64,000 nt of DNA from Streptomyces olivaceoviridis (GCF_014650115.1 NZ_BMUI01000014.1:1-64000), one strand, 5' to 3'; shown: positions 1-9,006, counted from the first letter of the stretch. The notes: generated by a model not told the origin, from the sequence alone. Made by a program: numbers and translations.

Positions 1-117
1 GCCGACTGGCAGACCAACCCGGCCACCCAGATCAAGTGGGGCCTCAACTACATGAACACCTCCTACGGCAGCCCCTGCCAGGCCTGGACGTTCTGGCAGG
101 CCAACCACTGGTACTGA
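1..117 (+). CDS. Lytic transglycosylase-like secreted protein, C-terminal fragment
   Basis: Only the last 38 codons are in the window, ending in TGA at 115-117. The tail has the pattern W-x-TNPxxQIxWGLxYM, then YGSPCxAW and a terminal aromatic residue. This is the usual C-terminus of Streptomyces secreted transglycosylase (SLT-like) or aggregation-promoting-factor-like domains, which cleave peptidoglycan outside the cell. The start, signal peptide and catalytic glutamate lie upstream of the window, so function rests on the tail alone. It reads away from the replication genes that follow on the other strand. Confidence 0.7.
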   Translation, partial: ADWQTNPATQIKWGLNYMNTSYGSPCQAWTFWQANHWY

Positions 118-470
118 GGCCCGCCGGTCTCCCGGAGCGGTCGCAGACCGCTCCTCTCCCCCGGCACGCACACCTACGAGCCGGCCGGAGTGGTGCAGCG
201 CTGTCACGTCCACGGCAGCGGCCCGGTGCGCGTGGCCCACTCGCGCGGGCCGGCGTCTTCTGGGAGTACATGCGGATGCCCGCCCTGGAAGAGCACCTGA
301 CCGCCGGCCACCCGGGACGATCCGGTCCCCGGCTCCCGGCTGCTGTAGACGGTACGGCCACCTCGCGTGCGTCGGCCCTCCTCGGGCGGACGCACGCGAA
401 CTCCGTAAGACCCTTCGCTCGTTCCCAGTAGCGGAGGAAACCCGGCCCGCGCCGGACGGAGCGCCCTGCC
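118..470. other. Intergenic stretch without a gene
   Basis: This gap lies between the end of the transglycosylase-like gene and the convergent minus-strand gene ending at 471. Overlapping frames here have no recognisable protein pattern. I saw no tRNA, clear attachment site or strong hairpin. Confidence 0.5.
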
Positions 471-854
471 TCAGGGCGTCGACGTCGCTATGGCCACGGA
501 ACCGGACTGGGACCGGGGGGTCTTCGCGCCCGGCTTCTTCGGGGCGATCGTGCGCGGATCGACCGCTTCTCCCGGCGCTCCCTCGCGGTAGAGACCGTCG
601 GGCAGGCTGTCACGGTCGTGGGGCAGCAGGAAGAACACCCGGCGCTTGTACAGGCCGCTGTCCGGGTCCGGGGAGGCGTCCTCGTCCAGCAGCGCGTACC
701 CGACCATGCGCCCGTCGCGCGCGTACGGCGGCTTGGTGTTGCGCCGCCTGGTCTTGTCCAGCGCCTGACGGACGTAGTCGAGCCGTTCGAGGTTCTCCAG
801 CCACACCACCTCGGCCTCGTGGATGAGGTCGCTCTCGGTCAACAGCGAACTCAT
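471..854 (-). CDS. Hypothetical protein downstream of the D5-type helicase
   Basis: 127 residues. I chose the ATG at 854 because it follows a GGAGAGG ribosome-binding sequence; longer frames lack one. The N-terminal half (LLTESDLIHEAEVVWLENL) looks helical and acidic. The middle is basic (KTRRRNTKPPYARDG), and the tail is rich in Pro, Lys and Ser and probably disordered. It is the last gene of the prim-pol/helicase group on the same strand, 200 bp after the helicase, so it may have its own promoter. I do not recognise the family. By position it may be an accessory protein of the mobile element. Confidence 0.6.
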   Translation of the reverse strand: MSSLLTESDLIHEAEVVWLENLERLDYVRQALDKTRRRNTKPPYARDGRMVGYALLDEDASPDPDSGLYKRRVFFLLPHDRDSLPDGLYREGAPGEAVDPRTIAPKKPGAKTPRSQSGSVAIATSTP

Positions 855-1056
855 GGCTGCAGCCTCTCCTTCGTCGGCGTGCTCCCCGGCCATGGGACAT
901 GGCCGGGCATCTGTCCGTGTCGCTCCGGTCCGCCCATCGCCTGGGGACGGGCCGCTTCTCGGGGGCTCACCGCATCCGGGGCCCGCATACCATCGTAGAG
1001 CGCACTCCGACGACCGTGTAGGCCACGTGGTGGAGAGAGCAGACATACGGAGGCCG

Positions 1057-2607
1057 TCATGAGTGCTCCAATAGGGCGATGCCAGGATAGTATTTCCGGC
1101 CATTTGACTTGATCATGTCGGCGGGTGAGGCCACGCCCACCTCCTGACGGACGCGGTTGGCGAAGGCCCGGGGCGTCGCCGGCCGGATCCCCTCTCCGGC
1201 GTTGCACCACGAGCTGTACTCCGAGTAGAGCAGCCCCTGTTCCACCCTCAATTCCTTGCCTTCGCCGTCACGCGTGCAGCATTCGGCGAGGAAACGGCCG
1301 ATGTGGTCCTCGGTGGTGGCGTAGGCCGTCGTGGCGATACGCACCCTGTCAGGGCCCTCCAGCGGGTCCCTGGTGCGCAGGTAGCGCTGGGCCCCCTCGA
1401 TGAGCCAATGGAGGATTCCCGGCCCCTCGTCGCGGACCAGCTCGAAGGCGAGGTTGTCGATCCTGCGGTGCGCCGGAACCGTCCGGGTGAAGGGCAGCAG
1501 CCGGATGCGCCGCCAGAACGCGAAGCCGCCCGTGGAGACCTCCGGGCGGTGGTTGCCCAGCAGCCACAGGTGGTGCGTGGGGGTGAACGAGAAGTAGTCC
1601 TGCCGCATACGACGGGCCTTGATCTTGTCGCCGCCCGTCAGGAGCCGGACGCGCGCCTCGTCGAACTTGTCGTTCGGCTTCAGCTCGCTGCACACCACCA
1701 GGCGGCGCCCGTGCAGTTCGGTCAGCTCGGTGGAGTGCTCCGAGAAGGCGCCACGGTCCATCAGGAAGCCCGGCGGAGCCGCGTCCGCGTAGTCGCCGAG
1801 GATCTGGATCATGATGTCGAGCAGCACGGACTTGCCGTTCTTGCCCTCACCGTGCAGGAAGGGCAGCACCTGCGCGCCCACGTCGCCGGTGATGGAGTAG
1901 CCCAGCAGCAGGTGCAGGAAGTCGATCATCTCCCGGCCCTCGTCGTCTTCACCGAAGGTGTCGGCGAGGAACCGGTGCCAGCGAGGGGTCTCCATGGCCT
2001 GCGGAGCGACGCTGGTGGCACGGGAGTGGAAGTCCCGGGTGGGATCAGGCTTGCGGAGGTGCCCGCTGTGCAGGTCGACCACTCCGACGGGGGTGCACAG
2101 GGCGTAGGGGTCCCCGTCCAGCCTGTCGGGGGCGACGGAGATGTCCGGTGAGGCCTTCGCCTGGGTGAGGAGGGCCTTCAAGCCGGTGGTGGACAGCGTG
2201 CGCCGCTTGTGGTTCGCGAGTTCGCGGTCGCTGAAGACCCCTCGCGGGTCGGTGGTCGGCATGTCCTCCGCCATCTCCCCCGCCGCCCACAGGGCGGCCT
2301 TCTCCCCTCCCCCGCGCTTCCACCGGTAGCCGTCCCAGGCGAACCAGCCCAGTCCCTCCACGTGCCGGAACTGATCGCGGTGTGTCTGCACGAAGAGGCG
2401 GGCGTTTCCCCGGTCCGAGAGGGAAGGAGGCAACAAGGGAGCCGAGGAGGCGGCTCCGCTGCCGAACGAGGCCACAGGGGCGTTCACGAAGCCCTGCGCG
2501 GGCAGCCGGGCGGGGGCGGCCACCACTTCCACCGTCTCCAGGTCAAGCATCTGCTGAGCGGCGGCCTGCGGATCGAAACGCGGTGAGCCTTCGGCGCTGC
2601 TGCTCAT
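1057..2607 (-). CDS. Phage/plasmid-type primase-associated helicase (D5/P4-like, SF3)
   Basis: 516 residues. The central ATPase has a Walker A loop HGEGKNGKSVLL near residues 250-262. Downstream segments are typical of P4/D5-family superfamily-3 helicases: VVCSELKPNDKFDEA, LTGGDKIKARRM and HLWLLGNHRPEV. The N-terminal part resembles the D5_N region and the C-terminal 60 residues a small winged-helix domain. Such proteins unwind origins or forks of phages, plasmids and actinomycete integrative elements. Its ATG overlaps the stop of the upstream prim-pol gene (ATGA at 2604-2607), implying translational coupling and a common replication function. Length and motifs appear complete. Confidence 0.9.
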   Translation of the reverse strand: MSSSAEGSPRFDPQAAAQQMLDLETVEVVAAPARLPAQGFVNAPVASFGSGAASSAPLLPPSLSDRGNARLFVQTHRDQFRHVEGLGWFAWDGYRWKRGGGEKAALWAAGEMAEDMPTTDPRGVFSDRELANHKRRTLSTTGLKALLTQAKASPDISVAPDRLDGDPYALCTPVGVVDLHSGHLRKPDPTRDFHSRATSVAPQAMETPRWHRFLADTFGEDDEGREMIDFLHLLLGYSITGDVGAQVLPFLHGEGKNGKSVLLDIMIQILGDYADAAPPGFLMDRGAFSEHSTELTELHGRRLVVCSELKPNDKFDEARVRLLTGGDKIKARRMRQDYFSFTPTHHLWLLGNHRPEVSTGGFAFWRRIRLLPFTRTVPAHRRIDNLAFELVRDEGPGILHWLIEGAQRYLRTRDPLEGPDRVRIATTAYATTEDHIGRFLAECCTRDGEGKELRVEQGLLYSEYSSWCNAGEGIRPATPRAFANRVRQEVGVASPADMIKSNGRKYYPGIALLEHS

Positions 2608-3740
2608 GGACGTCCTTTGAGGTGAAGAGGGCGGACGGACCCTACGGCAAGGGCGTCGTCGACGATCTTTTCATTCCTGGTCTGCTGCCACGGCCGGGCG
2701 TAGGAAGCGACACGGACAAGTCGGTCACGAATGGTGGCGTGGTCGAGATACCCCGCCCCGACCAGCCCGCCGGCCGTGTAGGCGGCACGGTTGAGCTTCT
2801 CGGTGAACCCTGTCCCTTCATGAGCGGCGGCGCACTCCGCGACACTGGCAATCAAAGGATCGATCAGCCGCTCCGCCGAGGCGGCTCGCCGCTGTCTCCC
2901 CGCCACCGGGACCGGGACAGCGGCGACGGGAACCGCGGTGGCCCCGGGGCGCTGGGGTTCGAGCACGTGTCCCGTACGACGCAACTCCCGCTGGAGCCAC
3001 TCCGGGAGCACGGCCGGACGCCGGGCCGTTCCCTCCGCACGGTAGACACCCTGCGGCGTGCGGGTGCCGGGGGCGACGATGTAGCCGCCCTCGGCCCGTA
3101 CGTCGACCTGCCAGGCGAGCGCCGCGTGGCGGCCGGACCCGGTCGAACACCTGTACCGCGTCGACGTGTCGGGATTGCGGTACCAGACGTGCAGACCACC
3201 TGAGGGAGTACGTACGCGCAATGTGTTCTCGTCCTCGGCAGGGGAGGTTTCACCTCGATAGGCGGCCAGGAGAGCCAGCGTGTCGAAACCTGAGGCCAGG
3301 CCGGCGAGCTGTACCTGGTCGGGGATGGGGATGCCGGGGAGGAGCCGTCCCCGGTCCGGCACAGGGGCCTGGTGGGCATCGATGTCGATCACGACGAGGT
3401 CGGCGGGACCGCAGGCCACTCCGACACCCGCGGCGGGCGTGTCGGCCCACCAGCGGTCGACGAGGCCGGGATCCGTCGTGGCGGCGTGGAAGCCATGACA
3501 AGGGCGTCCCGCGGACAGGCAGGGGCACGACGCCGGTTCGTGCCGGCGGCCCGAGCAGTCGGAGCAGTTCCCGACAGGAGTCTTCCGACCCGGTGTCAGG
3601 GGGTGCACCGGCCAGCCCTGGGCCGCACACCACCGCGCGACAGCTCGCGGCGATCCGTGCGCAACTACGGCTGCACTACGGCTGCTCTCGTCTTCGCGGC
3701 GCACGGGAATCGTCCTCGTCACTTCTGTCTGCCCGATCAC
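2604..3740 (-). CDS. Bifunctional DNA primase/polymerase (prim-pol domain)
   Basis: About 378 residues. The N-terminal prim-pol (AEP) domain has GWPVHPLTPGRKTP, a Cys-rich zinc-knuckle-like stretch (CSDCSGRRHEPASCPC), GFHAATTD and the metal-binding VVIDIDAH. Later come RVRTPSGGLHVWY and the conserved GGYIVAPGTRT. These proteins make primers and copy short DNA in plasmids, phages and AICEs. The start is uncertain: GTG codons at 3740, 3722 and 3704 are in frame and none has a strong ribosome-binding site. The frame stays open to about 4100, but that extension translates the repeat region and is unlikely to be coding. The gene is coupled to the D5 helicase by ATGA. Confidence 0.85.
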   Translation of the reverse strand: MIGQTEVTRTIPVRREDESSRSAAVVAHGSPRAVARWCAAQGWPVHPLTPGRKTPVGNCSDCSGRRHEPASCPCLSAGRPCHGFHAATTDPGLVDRWWADTPAAGVGVACGPADLVVIDIDAHQAPVPDRGRLLPGIPIPDQVQLAGLASGFDTLALLAAYRGETSPAEDENTLRVRTPSGGLHVWYRNPDTSTRYRCSTGSGRHAALAWQVDVRAEGGYIVAPGTRTPQGVYRAEGTARRPAVLPEWLQRELRRTGHVLEPQRPGATAVPVAAVPVPVAGRQRRAASAERLIDPLIASVAECAAAHEGTGFTEKLNRAAYTAGGLVGAGYLDHATIRDRLVRVASYARPWQQTRNEKIVDDALAVGSVRPLHLKGRP

Positions 3741-4102
3741 TTCACACACCTGGCGTGGGAGGTTGCCCCCGCCAGGGACCGAAGGGACTCTGATGCCAAA
3801 CGAGTGTAAGGCCCGCCTACCGAAAAGGGAGTGTCTGTCTGACCCGCGTGCCGTTCTATCAGTTTCGTGGGTCCCTTGGGTCCCTGGGGAGGTGGTCCAC
3901 TCCCACCCTAGGGGCTGAAGGGACTGAACAGCACGGTGAACTTCGCCCACTGCTTCGGGCGGGAGCCTGGAACCCCGGGCCCTGGGGCGAGGGCGAGTGA
4001 CCAAAAGGGTCCAGGGACCAACGGGCAGGGGCTGGAAAACTGGCAGTCCCTGAGGGGGGCGGAGGGTATCCCCGCAGGTCAGCGGCCTAAGCCCGATCAA
4101 GT

Positions 4103-4229
4103 GAGGGACTGTAGGGACTCAACGTCGCAATTATGAGCTGTACTTGAGACTTGTGTTGTATGCGCACGCGCGTACGAATACATCTCTTCTCTACGTCATA
4201 ATTGCGTCTTTCGGTCCCTACAGTCCCTC
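4103..4229. repeat. Long interrupted inverted repeat at the centre of the origin-like array
   Basis: The left arm has GAGGGACTGTAGGGAC at 4103-4118 and CGCAATTATGA at 4126-4136. The right arm has their exact complements at 4196-4206 (TCATAATTGCG) and 4214-4229. The 59-bp centre is clearly more AT-rich than its surroundings. Symmetric initiator sites around an AT-rich core fit a bidirectional origin. Confidence 0.65.
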
Positions 4230-4325
4230 TCAGACCCTGTGTTAGCCCTCTGACCTGCACAAACGCCAGGGACGGAAGCCCAGGGACCGAAACAGCCGCA
4301 GTCCCTCCGCCCCTGCGGTCAGGCT

Positions 4326-4355
4326 CTGTCGGCCCCTGTCGGCCCCTGTCGGCCC
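4326..4355. repeat. Three tandem 10-bp repeats (CTGTCGGCCC)
   Basis: Perfect copies at 4326-4335, 4336-4345 and 4346-4355, inside the AGGGAC-rich region. Confidence 0.8.
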
Positions 4356-5079
4356 CTGCTGATCCCTGCGACCCATTGAGTCCCTCCCCCTCCTGGGTCC
4401 CTTGCCCTGCCACGAGAGTGGCCCTCCCTGGCGCGAGGGACTGAACCTCTCCAGTCCCTGTTGCCGTTACCTCCATGGAAGGCGCAACGTTTCTCCTCGG
4501 TCCCTGAGCGAGCCGCCCCTCCCAGGCATCCACATGTCCCTCGACCCAGTCGAAAGACACTTGGCCCCTTTTAACAGGTTTTTACTGGAAGGGCTCATTT
4601 GCCACCCCATAGGCTGCGTGTCGCAGGTGTTTTTTCCTTGGAAGGCCCCGGCGGCCTCTCCCCCGGCCGGCGCGGTACGGCCACTCATGCCCTCGGCCTC
4701 TCCGCCGTGTGCGGTGAGGCGTCGTGGGCCTCGGTGGGGCTTGGTGGGGCTTGGTGTTTTCACATTGTTCGTGCCCATCAGCAGGCCAGCACGTCATGAG
4801 TGACGGCATGGCGTAGATGCACGAGCGTCGCCAGGAGCCGATCGACGAACCTTAGCCGGTGCTTCGCCCCTGCACCACAGCCCACCTCTGCGGCCTGGAC
4901 GCGAGCTTGGCCTGGTGTCGGTCGTGCCACAACGGCCCTCCCTCAGAGACGGGTTCGGCTTGCGCTTGAGCTCGTCCCGGATGCCGCAGCTGAGGTCGCC
5001 CCGCTCCCCCGCGTCCGGCTGAAGTACTGGAAGATCCTCCGTGACTGCCGCCAAAGGGGCGATGGCCTCCACCTCGCCG

Positions 5080-6010
5080 CTCGCCGTTTCACGGGGGAGG
5101 GAGAGGAGGAAGGTGCCGCTCCTGGGGAAGCCGATAGCGCGGGCTGGACGCCGCTGCACTCCGCGGCGCAGGTCCAGACTCCAGCGGCCGTCGAGGATCT
5201 TCTGGCTACGGGCGTGTCGTTTGATGCTGCGGGCCGTCATGGCAATACACCGCTGTCTAGGACTGCACCACCCCGTCGCGCATGTCGCTGCCGAGATGGG
5301 TATCTCGCGGGCCACGGCCCACAAGTGGCTACGACGCTGGCGGGCAGAGGGCGAAGCCGGCCTGCACGACCGGTCCGGCCGGCCCCACAGGACGCCGCAC
5401 CGCACGGCAGCAACAGTCGAAGACCGCATCTGCCGCCTGCGGCAGGACCGCAAGCTCGGCCCGGCCCGCATCGGCCCGATCCTGGGCCTGCCCGCCTCGC
5501 CCGTGGACTGGGTCCTGCCCCGGCACGTTTTGAACCGCCTGGCTTTCATGGACCGGCCCCGCGGCCAGATCATCCACCGCTACGAACGCAGCCGGCCCGG
5601 CGAGCTCGTCCACGTGGACGTCAAGAAACTCGGCCGCATCCCCGACGGCGGAGGCTGGCGCATCCACGGCCGTGCTGCCCGCCCCGACCGCCGCCGCACC
5701 ACCTGCGGCCCTACACCAGCAACGCCGAACGCATCCCGCCCTGGCAGACTTCCTCCACACCTACAACCACCACCGCTGCCACACCGCACTTGGAGGCCGG
5801 CCGCCGACCAGCCGCGTGAACAACCCCGCGGGTCAATACAGCCAGGGCAGCTAGGGCGGTGTTCGAGCCGCGGGGCGAGGGGCGGCGATCCGGCTCCTGT
5901 TGGAAGCCGGTGCTGACCCTGACCGGAAGAACGGCCATGGCATGGGTCCACGGGCGCTGGCTGAACGGATCGCCAACTATGACGTGGCTGCCTTCTTTCC
6001 GACCGGGGAC
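5080..6010 (+). pseudogene. Ankyrin-repeat protein gene, interrupted and frameshifted
   Basis: Two halves of an ankyrin protein are visible. The left half (about 5137-5256) encodes GWTPLHSAAQ...VEDLLATG...GRHGNTPLS. The right half (from about 5873) encodes AAIRLLLEAGADPDRKNGHG and RALAERIANYDVAAFF. An IS481-family remnant separates them. Removing 5261-5854, one CTAG copy plus the insert, rejoins the frame as TPLSRAVFEPRG, as expected for the repeat. A second lesion, a missing base near 5872-5877, then shifts the frame before LLLEAGADP. Ankyrin repeats bind protein partners; this gene can no longer make an intact one. Its 5' end is not clear. Confidence 0.65.
5261..5850 (+). mobile_element. 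IS481-family transposase remnant with CTAG flanks
   Basis: From about 5275 the translation reads VAHVAAEMGISRATAHKWL (helix-turn-helix), LHDRSGRPHRTPHRT, KLGPARIGPILGLP and RYERSRPGELVHVDVKKLG, typical of IS481 transposases and including the first catalytic Asp. Near 5705 it jumps to another frame and to the C-terminal segment PYTSNAER then DFLHTYNHHRCHTALGGRP. The stretch with the second Asp and catalytic Glu is deleted. The first 25 or so residues are also missing. CTAG occurs at both edges (5257-5260 and 5851-5854), matching the known CTAG target of this family. The element cannot move by itself. Confidence 0.75.
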
Positions 6011-6123
6011 CGGACTTTGTCCTCAGCTCTGCCGGCTGTCGCTTGCCGCTTGCCGTCGCCGCCCTCGCTCAGGAACCGAGACCGTCAGCGGCAGAGCCCC
6101 GGTCGACCGCGCGCCGGGAAGCC

Positions 6124-6148
6124 AGGGCTATTACGCCGTAATAGCCCT
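6124..6148. repeat. Cassette-boundary palindrome copy 1
   Basis: Core CTATTACGCCGTAATAG with perfect 12-bp arms around a single C at 6136. It lies between the ankyrin remnant and the gene at 6236. One of four copies in 3 kb. Confidence 0.85.
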
Positions 6149-6192
6149 GCGCCTTATGACTCCCTCCGCGCCGAGAGGTCGCCCGAAGACGA

Positions 6193-6207
6193 TTCACAGT
6201 CTGTGAA
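6193..6207. promoter_or_regulatory. Palindrome TTCACAG-T-CTGTGAA upstream of 6236 gene
   Basis: Perfect 7-bp arms separated by one base, 28 bp before the ATG at 6236. Its size and position fit an operator, possibly for the helix-turn-helix-like product of that gene. The role is inferred. Confidence 0.5.
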
Positions 6208-6235
6208 ACGGCGTTCGGCGGGGCAGGATGTCGGC

Positions 6236-7096
6236 ATGAAGAAGCGCGCGCGAAGTGCGAGCCGTCCTACAAAACCGCTGGTCAAGGCCCCGATGCGGAT
6301 CGGTTCCCTCGATGCTCCGGCCGTCGTCGGTGAACTACGCAAGATCCATGAGGACGCAGAAGACCCCGACGTGGAGCGCATGCCTGCCGATGACGAACTG
6401 TTCGGCGCGCTCGTGTATGCCGAGAAGCACGTGCAGGCGCTGCGCAGCCAATCACCTGAAGTGCAGCGTGCCGCGGCGCTGAAGCGCGTGCAGATGTGGG
6501 AGTACCTCCGTGAGCAGACCGAGATCCACCAGGTGCGAGCAGTGGACGACGCCCGCCGAGCCGGAGCCCAATGGATCGAGTTGGCTCCCGCGTTGGCTGT
6601 CGGCGCACCGAACGCTGCCTACAACAAGGCGAAGCGACTGAAGGCCGTCCAGCTCATCGACGACACGCCTCAAGCACACCCCGTACGCCGGACGCCTGAG
6701 GCAGTCCTCAGTGCTGAGCGACGGATTGCCCTGGAGCAGGCTGCCGAGCGTCGCGCTCAGGAGGCGGCGCAGCGGCGGCATGAGCTGTTGGTACCAGTGG
6801 CAACCCGACTGCTGGAGCAGCGCGAGTCCTTGCAGTGCGATGAGGACGCCGACTATTGGCTGGAGGAGATCGAGGCGGTACTCCCCCATTGCCAGACTCC
6901 GCTGCAAATGGTGAGCCTGGACCGCTATCTCGACGCGGCCTTGCGGGCTCTGCTCAAACTGGAGAGGCGTACGGGTCGTTCACCGGCGTTGACCGAGGAT
7001 GCCCGGCTGGCCTTGGCCGCTGCTGTGGAGCTGCAACAGGGACCGGGGGCCAGTCATGAGCCCGACTCCCCCGGCGCCATGGCGCATGGTGTGTGA
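6236..7096 (+). CDS. Hypothetical protein with a helix-turn-helix-like segment
   Basis: 286 residues from ATG 6236, preceded by GGGCAGGATG as a weak ribosome-binding site. The N-terminus is basic (MKKRARSASRPTK). Residues about 95-150 contain DDARRAGAQWIELAPALAV followed by AAYNKAKRLK, which reads like a HTH found in small Streptomyces regulators. The second half is helical and Gln/Arg/Glu-rich, possibly coiled coil. The frame is also open upstream through a palindrome and the ankyrin tail, but that part is not its own. It is the only intact gene in the palindrome-bounded stretch. I do not recognise the family. Confidence 0.65.
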   Translation: MKKRARSASRPTKPLVKAPMRIGSLDAPAVVGELRKIHEDAEDPDVERMPADDELFGALVYAEKHVQALRSQSPEVQRAAALKRVQMWEYLREQTEIHQVRAVDDARRAGAQWIELAPALAVGAPNAAYNKAKRLKAVQLIDDTPQAHPVRRTPEAVLSAERRIALEQAAERRAQEAAQRRHELLVPVATRLLEQRESLQCDEDADYWLEEIEAVLPHCQTPLQMVSLDRYLDAALRALLKLERRTGRSPALTEDARLALAAAVELQQGPGASHEPDSPGAMAHGV

Positions 7097-7166
7097 CTGT
7101 CGCTTCGTTCAGGGCGAGGTCGGCAGATGGTCGCGATGCGGAGTGCGGTCGGAAGGCACGAGGGTC

Positions 7167-7195
7167 TCCGGGCTATTACGCCGTAATAGCCCGGA
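7167..7195. repeat. Cassette-boundary palindrome copy 2
   Basis: Same 17-bp core as copy 1, with perfect arms extended to 14 bp around C at 7181. It lies 71 bp after the stop of the 6236 gene. Confidence 0.85.
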
Positions 7196-7433
7196 CCGCC
7201 AACGCTCCGGCTGCGCCCCCACGAACGCCGCTGGGCGAGGTCGCTCTCGGCAAGCAGATGCTCGGCCCGCTCTGTCGCTGCCTTCATTCGCGGGCGTAGC
7301 CATGTAGCCGCAGGAAACGGCAGCGTCAGATCCGACCGTCCCGGGCCGCTGCAACACGCTCGACCACCCAACGCACTCTGCCGAGACCGGACCCGTGCGT
7401 GACACCGCAGCGCGGGCGTCGATGCCCGGCTCC

Positions 7434-7985
7434 GGGCAAGTTATCGGAGTTCGTTGCCGATGTGTTCGCCTCGCCTCGCGGCAACGGCGGGACCAGCGGC
7501 GGTCGGGCGCGTGTTCTCTGCGGGGACTGATGCTGGACGGCCGTCGCAAGTCGATCCAGCCGATGGCCGAGCGTCTGCCGGACGGGAACATGAAGGCAGC
7601 AGTTCGTGAACCGGAGGAATGGGCTGCTGATCATCACAGGCGTCGGCGGGCCGGGATCCCTGACGCGGTCGGGCATGCCTCCAAGACCGTCTGGCGCTGG
7701 GGCTGCTGGGGCTGTTGGACCGTCTGGCCGGGCAGGAGCTGGCGGTGCCGGTGATCGTGGCGGATGCCGGCTACGGCCGCAGCGTTTCTTTCCGGCTCGC
7801 GTTGGAGGAACGCGGCTGGCCGTATGTCGTGGCCGTCGACCCGAAGGAGATCGCACGGCACGGCCTTGGACCGCCGACGCTGCCCCGGTACCGCGAGGCG
7901 CTCCGGCCGCTGCCAGGTCTGGTTGAAGAGGCCGTCGTGTTCGAGGAGGTCATGTGGTGGCAGGGCAGCAAGGGCACGGCACCCG
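7434..7985 (+). pseudogene. IS701-family transposase, decayed
   Basis: Fragments of an IS701-type DDE transposase are spread over all three frames: LSEFVADVFAS, then RGLMLDGRRKSIQPMAERLP, then PEEWAADHHRRRRAGIPD, then LLDRLAGQELAVPVIVADAG and YVVAVDPKEIA. The order is right, but about 100 residues between the second and third fragments are missing and there are several frameshifts. The C-terminal third is replaced by an unrelated glyoxalase-like fragment. No terminal repeats were recognised. It is a dead insertion sequence inside the second palindrome-bounded segment. Confidence 0.7.
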
Positions 7986-8013
7986 CACCACCTGTGGCCG
8001 CCAGGAGTCCTTG

Positions 8014-8274
8014 CGTTCCATGCCGGGCAGCAGCCCCGAGCAGCCGCTGGCCGAGGGACCAGTGCTGTACTTCAACCAGGTGCCCAAGCCCAAGAGGACC
8101 AAGAACCGGATCCATCTGTGTTTGTGCCCTGAGACCTCGCGTGAGCAGGAGGTGGAACGGCTGCTGGGGCTCGGTGCCACCCTTGCCGCCGACCGCCGGA
8201 ATCCCGATGGCTCTGGTCGGGCAGTCCTTGCCGACCCCGAAGGCAGCGTGTGCTGTCGGCCTATTACGGCGTAA
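8014..8274 (+). pseudogene. Glyoxalase-like (VOC) protein, C-terminal fragment cut by palindrome
   Basis: The frame encodes GPVLYFNQVPKPKRTKNRIHL, then EVERLLGLGAT and VLADPEGSVCC. This is the second half of a glyoxalase-like domain of the type common in actinobacteria. The 5' half is absent: the frame runs directly out of the IS701 remnant. The usual last residues after DPEG are replaced by the palindrome at 8261, whose TAA supplies the stop. The junction looks like a rearrangement endpoint. No function is expected. Confidence 0.6.
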
Positions 8275-8277
8275 TAG
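8261..8277. repeat. Cassette-boundary palindrome copy 3, inverted
   Basis: Core CTATTACGGCGTAATAG, the reverse complement of the other copies as judged by the central base (G at 8269). Arms are only 8 bp here. It provides the stop codon of the truncated glyoxalase-like frame. Confidence 0.85.
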
Positions 8278-8291
8278 CTCCGCCGCAGACG

Positions 8292-8892
8292 TCACTCACA
8301 GTCGGAGCGGCGGTTGCAGACCTCGTTCCATACCTCGTCGCCATCAGCCCAGATCCAGAGCCGACGTCGCAGTGATGACGACGCATGCCGCAGGCCGTCA
8401 TGCGGGTCTTCGCCCCATGTGGGCTCCCAACCGTCAGCGTCAGAAAGAAGGACCGGGTTGTCGACCGCAGCCAACGAGAGATGCCACTCCATCGTGCAAC
8501 CGCCGTACGCGAGGTGGAACCATGACGTCGGCCCCCCCCGGGTCCGGCTCCCTTCGTAGATGCTGACCGAGCATGGCCAGTCGTAGAGGTGCCCGAGTGG
8601 ACGGTTGCCTTCGGTCAGGGAGGCGAGCCCGCTGTTGGGGCCGAAGCCTCCGTTGGCGACCTCGCTTCCGATTCGTCGCTCCACGGGAAGCATCGGCGTA
8701 GGAGGCGATCACCTCTTCGGCTGCTGCCTTGAGCTGGACTGTTCCGTTGCTGTCGTACGACACGATGTCGTCTCGGTCCTGGTCCAACTGCTCACTGCCG
8801 TATCGCTCGGTTATCCACGCAACGGGGACGTCTGCTGTGTCGAAGCGCCGGCCCGGGTCCCACGCGCGAGCGCGCAGCTTCTCGATCAGCAT
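8292..8892 (-). pseudogene. Hypothetical protein gene split by one frameshift
   Basis: An ATG at 8892 follows GGGAGAGGAACGACAAC and opens a frame with ADVPVAWITERYGSEQLDQD and VQLKAAAEEVIASYADASR. Near 8670-8700 the coding character moves to another frame with SEVANGGFGPNSGLASL, YGGCTMEWHLSLAAVDNP and LWIWADGDEVWNEVC, ending at 8292. Joined, it would be about 200 residues. The tryptophan-rich acidic second half reminds me of small immunity-like proteins, but I cannot name a family. It could be an assembly error rather than true decay. It lies between palindrome copies 3 and 4. Confidence 0.5.
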
Positions 8893-9006
8893 GTTGTCGT
8901 TCCTCTCCCTGGTCTTGGGCTCAGCGCTGTGCGCAAGCGGACCCAAACGCCGGCCGGCTCCGTCCAGTCCCGCAGACGACACACTGACAGTCATTCGGGG
9001 GTCGGG

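Larger units (their letters stand above)
3774..4541. repeat. Candidate replication origin with 20 AGGGAC/GTCCCT motifs
   Basis: I counted the hexamer AGGGAC or its complement at 3774, 3783, 3871, 3880, 3919, 4013, 4046, 4104, 4113, 4214, 4223, 4268, 4282, 4301, 4380, 4397, 4436, 4454, 4500 and 4536. Four pairs are spaced exactly 9 bp. Most copies extend to AGGGACTG or AGGGACCG. The array lies just upstream of the prim-pol gene and has no convincing gene. Iteron-like density next to a primase and helicase suggests an origin or initiator-binding region; this role is inferred. Confidence 0.6.
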
